A DNA stretch of 17,253 nt from Victivallales bacterium (GTDB lineage: Bacteria; Verrucomicrobiota; Lentisphaeria; Oligosphaerales; Oligosphaeraceae), in NCBI GenBank assembly GCA_017543165.1, contig JAFYGL010000779.1, positions 1 to 17,253 of the forward strand, written 5' to 3'. A model generated the notes under the pieces. That model was not told where the DNA came from, searched no databases, and saw only the letters and a list, made by a program, of their open reading frames with translations. Positions 1 through 6,688 of this stretch are shown here, piece after piece; the first letter of the stretch is position 1; the number at the start of each line of letters is the position of its first letter. A program made the translations under genes and the position numbers.

Positions 1-779
1 CCATTCTGGTCATTCAGGTGGACGCTCCACAGTTTCTTATGTGCAAGAGCATAGCCCATTTCATCGGAGGGGCAGAGGTTTGCCAGCAGGGCGTGCGCTG
101 TCTCGATGAGGCATCCAACACGTGACGGGTCAGTTGTCAGCAGGCCCAGTGCGATGGCATGGCCGATGGTCGGGATGTATGCGTGGTCAACTGGCTCGTT
201 TGGCTTTGACTCGATCATCAGGCGGATGTTCTTGTCATAGTCCAGCAGTGCCTGTGCAGCCTCTGCGATACGCTCTGTCGCCCACACTGGATCCTTTGCT
301 TCGCGGATGTATGTTCCTTCGCGTGCCAGCCAGAACACGATGTTGCGTGTGCCCAGGGCATTTGCGATGTCAATGGCGCGCTTTGTGCGCTCGATGGCGT
401 ACTTGCGGCACTTGGGGTCATTTGAGGTGTAGCCACCGTCGATGGTATTGGGGTTGAACCACATGCGCGGCGCCACGAACTCAGCGGTCAGGCCATGGTT
501 GTCCAGAGTCTTCTTCAACTCGGTGGCGGCCTTGATCATCTGGGCCTGCGTCATCTTGCCATCGCCGCAGCCTGGCACTGCATCATCATCATGGAACTGG
601 ATGCCATCAAAACCCAGCTTCTTGTAAAGCTCAAGCTTCTTGTTGAAGGGGATGGTCTTGCGGACTTCTGGTCCAAATGAATCTGCGCCTTCGTGGATGT
701 TCCAGGGGCCAAACGAGAACCTGAATGTGCCCTGCACGGGCTTCTCTTTCTTTGCTGCTGCTTTCTTTGCTGTTGCCAT
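1..779 (-). CDS. Xylose-isomerase-like TIM-barrel protein, C-terminus beyond the window
   Basis: This gene starts with ATG at 779 and runs off the left edge, leaving about 259 residues. The visible part follows actinobacterial (Streptomyces-type) xylose isomerase closely: FGPWNIHEGADSFG near residue 23, FHDDD at 62-66 (catalytic His63 and Asp66), GGYTSND at 115-121, IESKPNEP at 189-196 (metal ligand Glu190 and Lys192), TIGHAIA at 204-210 and ETAH at 226-229 (Glu226, His229). The lysine/alanine-rich N-terminus is not a signal peptide, so a cytoplasmic enzyme is likely. AAGGA lies nine bases before the ATG. The gene follows the ceramidase-like gene by 19 bp and is probably co-transcribed. Odd point: the enzyme's usual HIDLNGQ reads SVHLNDQ here, putting His254 where the metal-binding Asp245 of xylose isomerase sits. 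The substrate is therefore uncertain; another aldose or ketose is possible. Confidence 0.85.
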   Translation of the reverse strand, partial: MATAKKAAAKKEKPVQGTFRFSFGPWNIHEGADSFGPEVRKTIPFNKKLELYKKLGFDGIQFHDDDAVPGCGDGKMTQAQMIKAATELKKTLDNHGLTAEFVAPRMWFNPNTIDGGYTSNDPKCRKYAIERTKRAIDIANALGTRNIVFWLAREGTYIREAKDPVWATERIAEAAQALLDYDKNIRLMIESKPNEPVDHAYIPTIGHAIALGLLTTDPSRVGCLIETAHALLANLCPSDEMGYALAHKKLWSVHLNDQN

Positions 780-798
780 TGTTCGCTTCCTTTACTTT

Positions 799-2121
799 TT
801 AGTTGACGTTGAGTTTCAACAAATTACTGACTATATGCTCAATGATATTTGGCTTGAACTTCGGACGATGCATGCCCTGGCCGAACCAGACTTCATAGAA
901 GCCGAACGCGCCAAAGTCGTCACTGGAGAAAATAGAAGGATACTGCGCGAACATTTCCGGCGTCGGGAAATATCCAGCATCGCCATTTGCAACGGAGACT
1001 GCAATCGGGAATTTGAATGGAGAGCGCGCCCTCAGGTCCTCACCCACCGCCAGGAACGGCTCGCCAGGAACGGCGTAGATTGCAATGTCACCCATGCGCA
1101 GCGTCTGCAAGTCCCTGACTACCTTGAACTCCTTTCCCCTTTCAGCGAGAATCGCCATTTCAAGCAGGCAGGCATGCGTAAAGAACAGAAGCCTCTCTTC
1201 CTGATTGCCTGGACGCGCGTACCTGTCTGGCACCTTGGAGATGATCTTCTCCGCGATTTCCCTGTATTCCACGGGATCCACCTTCTCGGTGGGGAATGTG
1301 ACTGCCTTGAGGGAGCACTTCACTGGCGCCAGCTGGATTTCCTCGCCATTTGCCAAGTCCGCCTCCAGGTCATTCACATAACTTTCGCTGATCCAGTCCA
1401 GGTTCTTGTCCCGCTCCGCGGACTTATGTGTCCATATCACATTGACATCGCCAGCCGTGCCATACAGGAAGAAGCCGATATCTGCCAATTTGCGTTCCTT
1501 GATCTTGCGGTTTGCATCCCCCATCCAGTCAGCGGAAACCAGAGGCTGCGGGCCAAACACCACGCCATGCATGGCATGGTTGTGAATCAGCACCTTGACG
1601 GAGCCGTCTTCACGCACCATCTTGACCCAGCGTATTTCAGGGTCGGTATGCTTGTCTTCGGATGTTGTGCGCCTGGAGCCCAGTTGCTTGCGGATGGGCG
1701 CCTTGCCTGCAAATGCCCGCACTGGCTCCTCGTTCGCCAATGCATCCATAAGCGACTTGCGTATCGTGGCGCGCCAGTTCTGGCAGAATTCCGCGTTTGG
1801 CTCACCATATCCAACGTCACAACTTGCCACGCCTGCCGCCGAATGCGTATGGGTTGCAACAAACATGATGCCCTCTGGATCAAGGGCGAATTCGGTGGCA
1901 AGTTCAACACGAAGCCTGCGGCATTCCAGTTCGCTGGAGGAAATCGTGTCAGTCACCACAACCACATTGCGGTTTTCGCCGTCATTCACCGTCAGCACAC
2001 GGGCATACAGAGGATCGCGCACTCCGCGGTTACGCCTGCCAAGGAAAGGCCCATAGCCCCCCAACTCTGCAAACAAAGGTACTTCTATGATATTCTCCGC
2101 ACAGCCGACTTTAACTTGCAT
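799..2121 (-). CDS. Neutral/alkaline ceramidase-like protein (N-terminal domain only)
   Basis: A 440-residue protein of the neutral ceramidase superfamily. The chosen start is the ATG at 2121, preceded by GAGGTG; a longer reading to 2184 adds residues unlike the family. Family landmarks: VGCAENIIEVPLFAELGGYG at 5-24, ATHTHSAAG at 89-97 (first zinc histidines), NHAMHG at 181-186 (second histidine site), SADWMG at 196-201, PGEP at 352-355 (Glu354 as likely zinc ligand) and NGDAGYFPT at 379-387 (Tyr384). True ceramidases use the Ser of a GDxSPN motif as catalytic residue; here the site reads GDVNVIW at 224-230, with Asn227 in its place. No signal peptide and no C-terminal Ig-like domain are visible. 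A metal-dependent amidase or hydrolase with another substrate is more likely than ceramide hydrolysis. It heads a two-gene unit with the xylose-isomerase-like gene. Confidence 0.8.
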   Translation of the reverse strand: MQVKVGCAENIIEVPLFAELGGYGPFLGRRNRGVRDPLYARVLTVNDGENRNVVVVTDTISSSELECRRLRVELATEFALDPEGIMFVATHTHSAAGVASCDVGYGEPNAEFCQNWRATIRKSLMDALANEEPVRAFAGKAPIRKQLGSRRTTSEDKHTDPEIRWVKMVREDGSVKVLIHNHAMHGVVFGPQPLVSADWMGDANRKIKERKLADIGFFLYGTAGDVNVIWTHKSAERDKNLDWISESYVNDLEADLANGEEIQLAPVKCSLKAVTFPTEKVDPVEYREIAEKIISKVPDRYARPGNQEERLLFFTHACLLEMAILAERGKEFKVVRDLQTLRMGDIAIYAVPGEPFLAVGEDLRARSPFKFPIAVSVANGDAGYFPTPEMFAQYPSIFSSDDFGAFGFYEVWFGQGMHRPKFKPNIIEHIVSNLLKLNVN

Positions 2122-2151
2122 ATTCACCTCACTTGTGTTGAAATTGTCGCT

Positions 2152-2179
2152 AATATAGAACGCCATTGCAAGTACGCAA
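2152..2179 (-). promoter_or_regulatory. Predicted sigma70-type promoter for the ceramidase-like gene
   Basis: On the minus strand TTGCGT (2174-2179) is followed after 16 bases by TATATT (2152-2157). A transcript starting near 2145 would have a leader of about 24 bases containing the GAGGTG ribosome binding site. The -35 box is weak, so this is a prediction from spacing and position. Confidence 0.45.
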
Positions 2180-2242
2180 GCCAATAATCCGTATAATTTT
2201 TACAAAAAATGGTAATGGTTCAGCAATTGATATTGGCAGGCT

Positions 2243-2392
2243 ATTGGCAAGGCGCATCTACCCGCGGCTTTCGCTGCGGGCACCAAGACAAGAGGAACAA
2301 AAGGAAGACTGCCAATACGCATCCAGGGGAAGATGTAAGGAGGAGGGCTTGGTGCCCGCGGCTTTCGCCGCGGGTAGATGCGCCTCGCCAAT
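2243..2392. repeat. 150-bp inverted-repeat element with hairpins in both arms (MITE- or REP-pair-like)
   Basis: The arms 2243-2287 and 2348-2392 are inverted copies of one another, matching at 39 of 45 positions. Outside the central loop only two positions differ. Each arm contains a GC-rich hairpin: CCCGCGGC-TTTC-GCTGCGGG at 2261-2280 and CCCGCGGC-TTTC-GCCGCGGG at 2355-2374. The 60-bp interior holds no gene, though CTGCCAATACGCATCC at 2309-2324 echoes the arm ends in inverted form. No transposase and no clear target duplication are seen. With a promoter to its left and a terminator to its right, it accounts for most of the 362-bp gap between the neighbouring genes. Confidence 0.8.
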
Positions 2393-2429
2393 TTCATTCG
2401 GTGAACCTCACGTGAAACAGAGCGTACAC

Positions 2430-2462
2430 AAAAAAATATGCACGGTCACCAAAGACCGTGCA
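2430..2462 (-). terminator. Intrinsic terminator of the pseudopilin / glycosidase-like unit
   Basis: Read on the minus strand, TGCACGGTC pairs perfectly with GACCGTGCA (nine base pairs, six-base loop) and is followed by ATA and seven T. It lies 21 bp past the stop codon of the large secreted protein. Confidence 0.88.
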
Positions 2463-2483
2463 CACATAATCTACGCCACAATT

Positions 2484-5400
2484 TCAACGCCTCAATGTAA
2501 AAAGGCCGCCCAGATATGGTTCCAGCCTAAGCACCTTGCCCTGTGTCCAGTCAAGCGTAACATCTGCCAGTGGGTCGTACCATGTGGCCTTGACGAACTT
2601 GCCTTGCACCTCCAGTTTGAATTCAAGAGGCTGGCTACTATTGTTGAAGACTGCAGCGAGATAATCTCCATTGGTTTTCTGGTATATGCTTGTCTTCAAG
2701 TCACCAGAACTAGTGCGCAGCAAGCTTGCAGCCTTGTTCTTCCAGTATGGCAGGAACGTCACATCCTCCAGGCCAAAGTCAATCTTACGGCAACGCACCC
2801 TCTGCTCAATGGGGCCATTCACGGAATGTGGATAGAACATCAAATTGTGCAGAATTGCCAGCATTGCAGTATGCACAGTCAGTTTCGCGTCGCCAATGTA
2901 CTCCACCTTGCGGTATTCAGGCATGAACATCCTGGTCGCTCCCATATTCACGGCATTCTCATAGCGGAAGCGGTCCAGGCTCATCGCCTCCATGTAATAA
3001 GCGTGCTTCATCAGCATGCCACGGTACTGCTCGCCCATCAGTATCACGTTTGAATACATTCCCAAAGTAGAGGCCTGAGCCGCACCTACGTGGCTTATGG
3101 TCACAGATGCAGGACGCCCCATACGCTGCGTGTTGTAGATGCGCTCCTGGAAGGCCTTGCATTCAAACACAGGCGAAAATATCTGACCGCGTTCCGAAAA
3201 CCAATCGGGGGAGAAGCAATCATAGTAGATGCCGTTCCAACTGTATTTCGCAAGATTGTCAGCCATGCTTTTGCAATACAAATCCTGCCAATCCCTGTTC
3301 CTGTAATCAGCCGCAACCAGCATTCCGCCATGGCTCTTGCTAATGTCATAATATGTGCCAAGTTGGGATTTCCACCGTTTTTGGAAATACTTCCACTGCG
3401 GCATGTTGTCGAGTATATATGTTGGAATCTGGTAAATCAGGTAGCATTGCGGCCTGTTTAGCGCGTCAAGGTGCCTGCGCACTGCCGCATCGTCCGCCAC
3501 ATCAAGCAAACTTCCCGAGTACTTCATCATAGGCATTGAAATGCCCCATACCAAATCACAGTTTCTGCGTGGACCTGCACGGAAGAACAACTTGCGCCAC
3601 AACTGCTCGTCAGGCCTGAACGGATAAGGGCACAACGCAAACTCAACTGAATGGCTTTCGCCTGGATTCAACTTCAATGGACTGTGTATGAGTTCCAATT
3701 CCAAGCGCCCTTCCTGGTTCGCCTTGAGCCATGGCGTCTTGTATTCACGTTTCGCTGGATAGATGCGTGGCAGATACACGCACATGCCATTGTCCACATC
3801 GCCCATTTGCAAATCTGAATACATCTGCCTGGCGCTGTATTCAGGCTGCTCCTTGAAAACAACCGAGCCGACTCCACTCCAGGAATAATCGCAGCGGTTC
3901 AGGAATTCCGCATTGGCCATGTCCAGCAACAGCCTGCCATTGTCAATGGTGCATAGCCGCTTTGCGGTAAAATCCAGTTTGTATTTAAGGAAGCCAATAT
4001 AATCCGCCTCAAGCCTCGCATTGCAAAGCCAATCCTCATTCTCAAGAACCGCAGTTCCTGTCGCCAGACTGGGCTTCACCTCCCATTTCGCTTGCCTGAA
4101 GCCAGACAGCAATTCCATGCCAGCGCAGACAAAGCGCACTGGCGCCTTGAGCAACTTACGCCCATCCACCTCAACGCCCAGCAGCTGCAAGCCGCCTTTG
4201 TCAAAACACAGCACAGGTCCCCATGTCTGCAATTTGCCATCCTTGAACTCCAGTTTTCTCCATGGTGCAGGTGGAATCATCTCCGGCTTTTGCACACCAA
4301 GTTCATTGCGCCAGGAAGGCTTCTTGTACACGCCGAACCTGCTTGTCCCTGTACTCAACTCTGCTCCGTCTGGCTTCTTGAGCATGCCTTCCAGAGTATA
4401 TTCGCCATCGGAAAACTCCTTCAGGTCAATGTCCAATTGCAGTGCCTTTGACGCGAGGCGCCTGACTTCCTTGCCACCATTGTCCCTGACCACAAACACA
4501 GGCGACAGATTTTTGCCGTCTTTAAGTTCACCAGTGGCAATAATCTTTGCGTAAAGCACATTCTTGTCAGGGTCGATTTCAAAGTCCAGCATTGCGTTGT
4601 CCGCTATGCGGGCGAGCCTCATTCTGTCCAGCAAAAGTTCGTCCTTTTCGCTCACATTGCGCATGTTCAAGCCAATGCAAAGATACTCGCAATCCTTTGG
4701 CGTGGTGAAACTATGGATTATTTCACGCCACTCGCCCACATTCTTGGTGGAAGCGGGATACAGCCTGGATTCGCCCAGGTCCTTGAAGTTCTTGTCCTTG
4801 TAGAAGAAGATGAGTATGTTGGAGGTCCGCATGGAAAATGCAGCGGAACTGTTTATCCAGGCAGTAAAGGCATAATTAGTCAATGACGAAACTTTGAGGT
4901 TTTCAATCATCAACGAATATTGCATAGGCGAGCCATTGCCCACGGCCTTGAAGAATGTTTCGCCGAACTTTGCCTTGCGCCATTCAGTCTCTATGCTGCC
5001 GCCTGCTTTCAGGCAGAAATGGTCAAAAACAAGATACCTGTCAAACTCCCAGATTTCAAAATCGGCGTCGAATTCACCGATGTCAATGCCACGGGCAATA
5101 TTGTCCTTGATTTCAGCCACCCGCAGGAAATCAAACAAGGCGTATTCGCCTTTAGGTATCCTGGCATCCAGGCTCAATTCAAGCAATGCGGAAACAGTGC
5201 CTTCTGGCACATCAAGCGTAAATCGCCTGTGAGTCCAATAATCCGAGGCAATCAGCCGCTTTTCAAATGCAGTTCCTATCTTCGTGCCAGACGCATTGCG
5301 GTAGCCTACATTTACATACGTGAGATAATTTGACAGTTTTGGCGAGGTCCTGTAATTGAACGCCAGCGCGTATGACCTGCCGCCCTTCAGTTTAAGTTCA

Positions 5401-5603
5401 ATACGGTAAAAACATTCATGCCTGCCAGTGGCGACCGCCTTCAAGGCGCCACTTTCCATACCCTCGCCAGGGGCAATAGTCCCCTGATTCAGCAGCTGCC
5501 CGCCAGGAGCCCGCCCTGGGTCAAACCGTTCCAGCAATGGCGTAAAATCCTGACAATAAAGCGCAACGCCGCAAAGCAGCAGGAACAGGAATGCCTTATG
5601 CAT
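2484..5603 (-). CDS. Large secreted glycoside-hydrolase-like protein with two carbohydrate-binding-like N-terminal domains
   Basis: A 1039-residue protein. The start is placed at the ATG at 5603 because it gives a clean signal peptide (MHKAFLFLLLCGVALYCQ); the open frame reaches to 5705 but overlaps the upstream gene. After the signal come two beta-sandwich-like units: one with YRIELKLKGGRSYALAFNY and a closing LFDFLRVAEI, the other with LTNYAFTAWINSS and a closing LLLDRMRLARI. This is the pattern of CBM4/9-type binding domains. Middle beta-rich regions lead to a putative TIM barrel from about residue 682 (CDLVWGISMP), with NGIYYDCF near 791-798, where Asp795 sits at a strand end as in many glycosidases. 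A C-terminal beta domain (YLAAVFNNSSQPLEF onward) closes the protein. The family resembles the GH123/DUF6067-type large proteins of Lentisphaerota and Verrucomicrobiota; substrate and activity are unproven. No Shine-Dalgarno is visible, and the 14-bp gap to the pseudopilin suggests coupled expression. Confidence 0.75.
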   Translation of the reverse strand: MHKAFLFLLLCGVALYCQDFTPLLERFDPGRAPGGQLLNQGTIAPGEGMESGALKAVATGRHECFYRIELKLKGGRSYALAFNYRTSPKLSNYLTYVNVGYRNASGTKIGTAFEKRLIASDYWTHRRFTLDVPEGTVSALLELSLDARIPKGEYALFDFLRVAEIKDNIARGIDIGEFDADFEIWEFDRYLVFDHFCLKAGGSIETEWRKAKFGETFFKAVGNGSPMQYSLMIENLKVSSLTNYAFTAWINSSAAFSMRTSNILIFFYKDKNFKDLGESRLYPASTKNVGEWREIIHSFTTPKDCEYLCIGLNMRNVSEKDELLLDRMRLARIADNAMLDFEIDPDKNVLYAKIIATGELKDGKNLSPVFVVRDNGGKEVRRLASKALQLDIDLKEFSDGEYTLEGMLKKPDGAELSTGTSRFGVYKKPSWRNELGVQKPEMIPPAPWRKLEFKDGKLQTWGPVLCFDKGGLQLLGVEVDGRKLLKAPVRFVCAGMELLSGFRQAKWEVKPSLATGTAVLENEDWLCNARLEADYIGFLKYKLDFTAKRLCTIDNGRLLLDMANAEFLNRCDYSWSGVGSVVFKEQPEYSARQMYSDLQMGDVDNGMCVYLPRIYPAKREYKTPWLKANQEGRLELELIHSPLKLNPGESHSVEFALCPYPFRPDEQLWRKLFFRAGPRRNCDLVWGISMPMMKYSGSLLDVADDAAVRRHLDALNRPQCYLIYQIPTYILDNMPQWKYFQKRWKSQLGTYYDISKSHGGMLVAADYRNRDWQDLYCKSMADNLAKYSWNGIYYDCFSPDWFSERGQIFSPVFECKAFQERIYNTQRMGRPASVTISHVGAAQASTLGMYSNVILMGEQYRGMLMKHAYYMEAMSLDRFRYENAVNMGATRMFMPEYRKVEYIGDAKLTVHTAMLAILHNLMFYPHSVNGPIEQRVRCRKIDFGLEDVTFLPYWKNKAASLLRTSSGDLKTSIYQKTNGDYLAAVFNNSSQPLEFKLEVQGKFVKATWYDPLADVTLDWTQGKVLRLEPYLGGLFTLRR

Positions 5604-5617
5604 ATTGTTTAGTTGTT

Positions 5618-6349
5618 CTAGTCGATACGGTACAATTCGTATTTCTGGGCCTGCGTAACCAATTGGCGCTGGTGAACTTTGTCCACATGCCCATCGCCAT
5701 AGCACACATTGCCAGTCATCTCAAGTTCATGACAGTTGTTGCAAATAGCATCAGATACGGAGTTCTTTATATTTGAAGCAGTGGAATAGCGGTATGGAGC
5801 AACACCAGCACGATGATAATCCGTGCCACCTTCGGTGAAAATGGCCACCTTGCCAGGCGAGGGGAATTGTGTCAGCCTGGCCTGGTCCCTGGTGATAACG
5901 CCAGATGTCACGCACGGCGCAACAATACCATTGTACAAATAGCTGCAGCCGCCCATGTCATTGTCGCCAAAAGTATAGCCCGATGTATAAAATTTCTTTG
6001 CTGAATCGCAGGTGAACATCTTTCTGTCTCCTACAAACCACATAAGCTGCGTAGCCCAGTTGCGATACCTGTAGGCCTCAAGGTTCCAATGGCGTGTACT
6101 GTTGGCATCGTAAGTAGTCCCGCCTCTGTCACCATCGCCGACAAAGGGGTTCGAATATACGGAATAATCATCATATTCACTGGAATACAAGGCATTGCCC
6201 AGTCCCAACTGCTTCATGTTAGAAGCGCAGCTTATCATTCTTGCCTTCTCTCTGGCCTTGCTCAATGCAGGCAGCAACATAGCCGCAAGCACTGCAATGA
6301 TCGCGATTACGACGAGAAGTTCAATTAATGTAAATGTCCTTTTTTTCAT
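5618..6349 (-). CDS. Type II secretion-type pseudopilin with prepilin cleavage/methylation N-terminus
   Basis: A 243-residue protein starting [19 protein letters not shown]. Phe6 would be residue +1 after cleavage by prepilin peptidase, and Glu10 is the conserved +5 glutamate. The next 20 or so residues form the hydrophobic helix, then [24 protein letters not shown], the standard continuation in Lentisphaerota and Planctomycetota pseudopilins. The globular part is rich in Tyr, Gly and Cys and ends with [12 protein letters not shown], the DGHV-type signature of this group. Residue -1 is Thr instead of the classical Gly. Such proteins form many-copy families in these phyla and often sit beside secreted hydrolases, as here; they are thought to be pseudopilins or surface-anchored proteins, but the individual role is unknown. 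A perfect consensus promoter lies upstream; AAGG about ten bases before the start is a weak ribosome binding site. Confidence 0.9.
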   Translation of the reverse strand: MKKRTFTLIELLVVIAIIAVLAAMLLPALSKAREKARMISCASNMKQLGLGNALYSSEYDDYSVYSNPFVGDGDRGGTTYDANSTRHWNLEAYRYRNWATQLMWFVGDRKMFTCDSAKKFYTSGYTFGDNDMGGCSYLYNGIVAPCVTSGVITRDQARLTQFPSPGKVAIFTEGGTDYHRAGVAPYRYSTASNIKNSVSDAICNNCHELEMTGNVCYGDGHVDKVHQRQLVTQAQKYELYRID

Positions 6350-6394
6350 TTTTACAAGCCTTATTTTTAATCTTCTGGTAAATCTTTGATGCTA

Positions 6395-6423
6395 ATTATA
6401 CGAAAATTTACACTCATTGTCAA
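6395..6423 (-). promoter_or_regulatory. Perfect-consensus sigma70 promoter for the pseudopilin operon
   Basis: The minus strand reads TTGACA (6418-6423), 17 bases, TATAAT (6395-6400). Both hexamers and the spacer are exact consensus. Transcription would start near 6388, giving a leader of about 39 bases before the pseudopilin ATG. Confidence 0.88.
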
Positions 6424-6488
6424 GTGCAGATGCAAGATTTTTATGCCATGGTTTTCAAAGTTTCAAGGGAAAAATCAGCAACATTGAT

Positions 6489-6516
6489 TTGTAAAAAACG
6501 TAATATTGCGTATATT
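6489..6516 (+). promoter_or_regulatory. Predicted promoter for the initiator tRNA
   Basis: TTGTAA (6489-6494), 16 bases, TATATT (6511-6516). A start near 6523 would leave a 5' leader of about 17 bases for RNase P. Between the -10 box and the tRNA lie two near-identical decamers, AAGCAACGTT (6517-6526) and AAGCAATGTT (6531-6540). Confidence 0.5.
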
Positions 6517-6539
6517 AAGCAACGTTTTCAAAGCAATGT

Positions 6540-6615
6540 TGCGGGATGGAGCAGTTGGTAGCTTGTCAGGCCCATAACCTGAAGGTCGTAAGTTCGAGTC
6601 TTACTCCCGCTACCA
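6540..6615 (+). tRNA. Initiator tRNA-Met (CAT anticodon) with C33 and other atypical positions
   Basis: A full cloverleaf of 76 nt with encoded CCA at the 3' end. Acceptor pairs 2-7 are GCGGGA/TCCCGC, the D stem is GAGC/GCTT, the anticodon stem TCAGG/CCTGA and the T stem GTAAG/CTTAC. The anticodon CAT is at 6573-6575. Initiator identity follows from the unpaired 1:72 position (T at 6540 opposite T at 6611), the A11:T24 pair, and overall similarity to bacterial fMet tRNA (ATGGAGCAG, then ATAACCTGAAGGTCGT). Three features differ from the usual bacterial initiator: position 33 is C (6572) instead of the near-universal U; the third anticodon-stem pair is A29:T41, so the triple G:C run becomes AGG/CCT; and 1:72 is T/T instead of C/A. 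It is the only plus-strand gene and converges on the sugar kinase. Confidence 0.93.
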
Positions 6616-6622
6616 GAATATT

Positions 6623-6657
6623 AAAGCCGAGGTTCTAAAAGAACTTCGGCTTTTTTT
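6623..6657 (+). terminator. Intrinsic terminator after the initiator tRNA
   Basis: AAAGCCGAGGTTC pairs with GAACTTCGGCTTT across a TAAAA loop (one G-T wobble) and runs into seven T. It begins eight bases after the CCA end. The reverse strand has a short T-rich tail, so it may act weakly in both directions. Confidence 0.9.
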
Positions 6658-6660
6658 AAT

Positions 6661-6688
6661 GCAGAGGTTGACGCCTCTGCGTTTTATT
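6661..6688 (+). terminator. Second hairpin terminator between the convergent tRNA and kinase genes
   Basis: GCAGAGG (6661-6667) pairs with CCTCTGC (6674-6680) and is followed by GTTTTATT on the plus strand. It abuts the kinase stop codon, and on the minus strand the same hairpin could help end the kinase transcript, though no T-run follows directly there. Confidence 0.65.

Noticed and set aside
640..2187. Plus-strand open frame of 515 codons opposite the ceramidase-like gene
   Set aside because: It lies antisense to a gene with clear family motifs, shows no recognisable domain, and has the composition of a mirror frame.
2200..2397. Short minus-strand frame (65 codons) across the inverted-repeat element
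   Set aside because: It is made almost wholly of the repeat arms, has no ribosome binding site and no recognisable domain. Such frames arise passively from GC-rich repeats.
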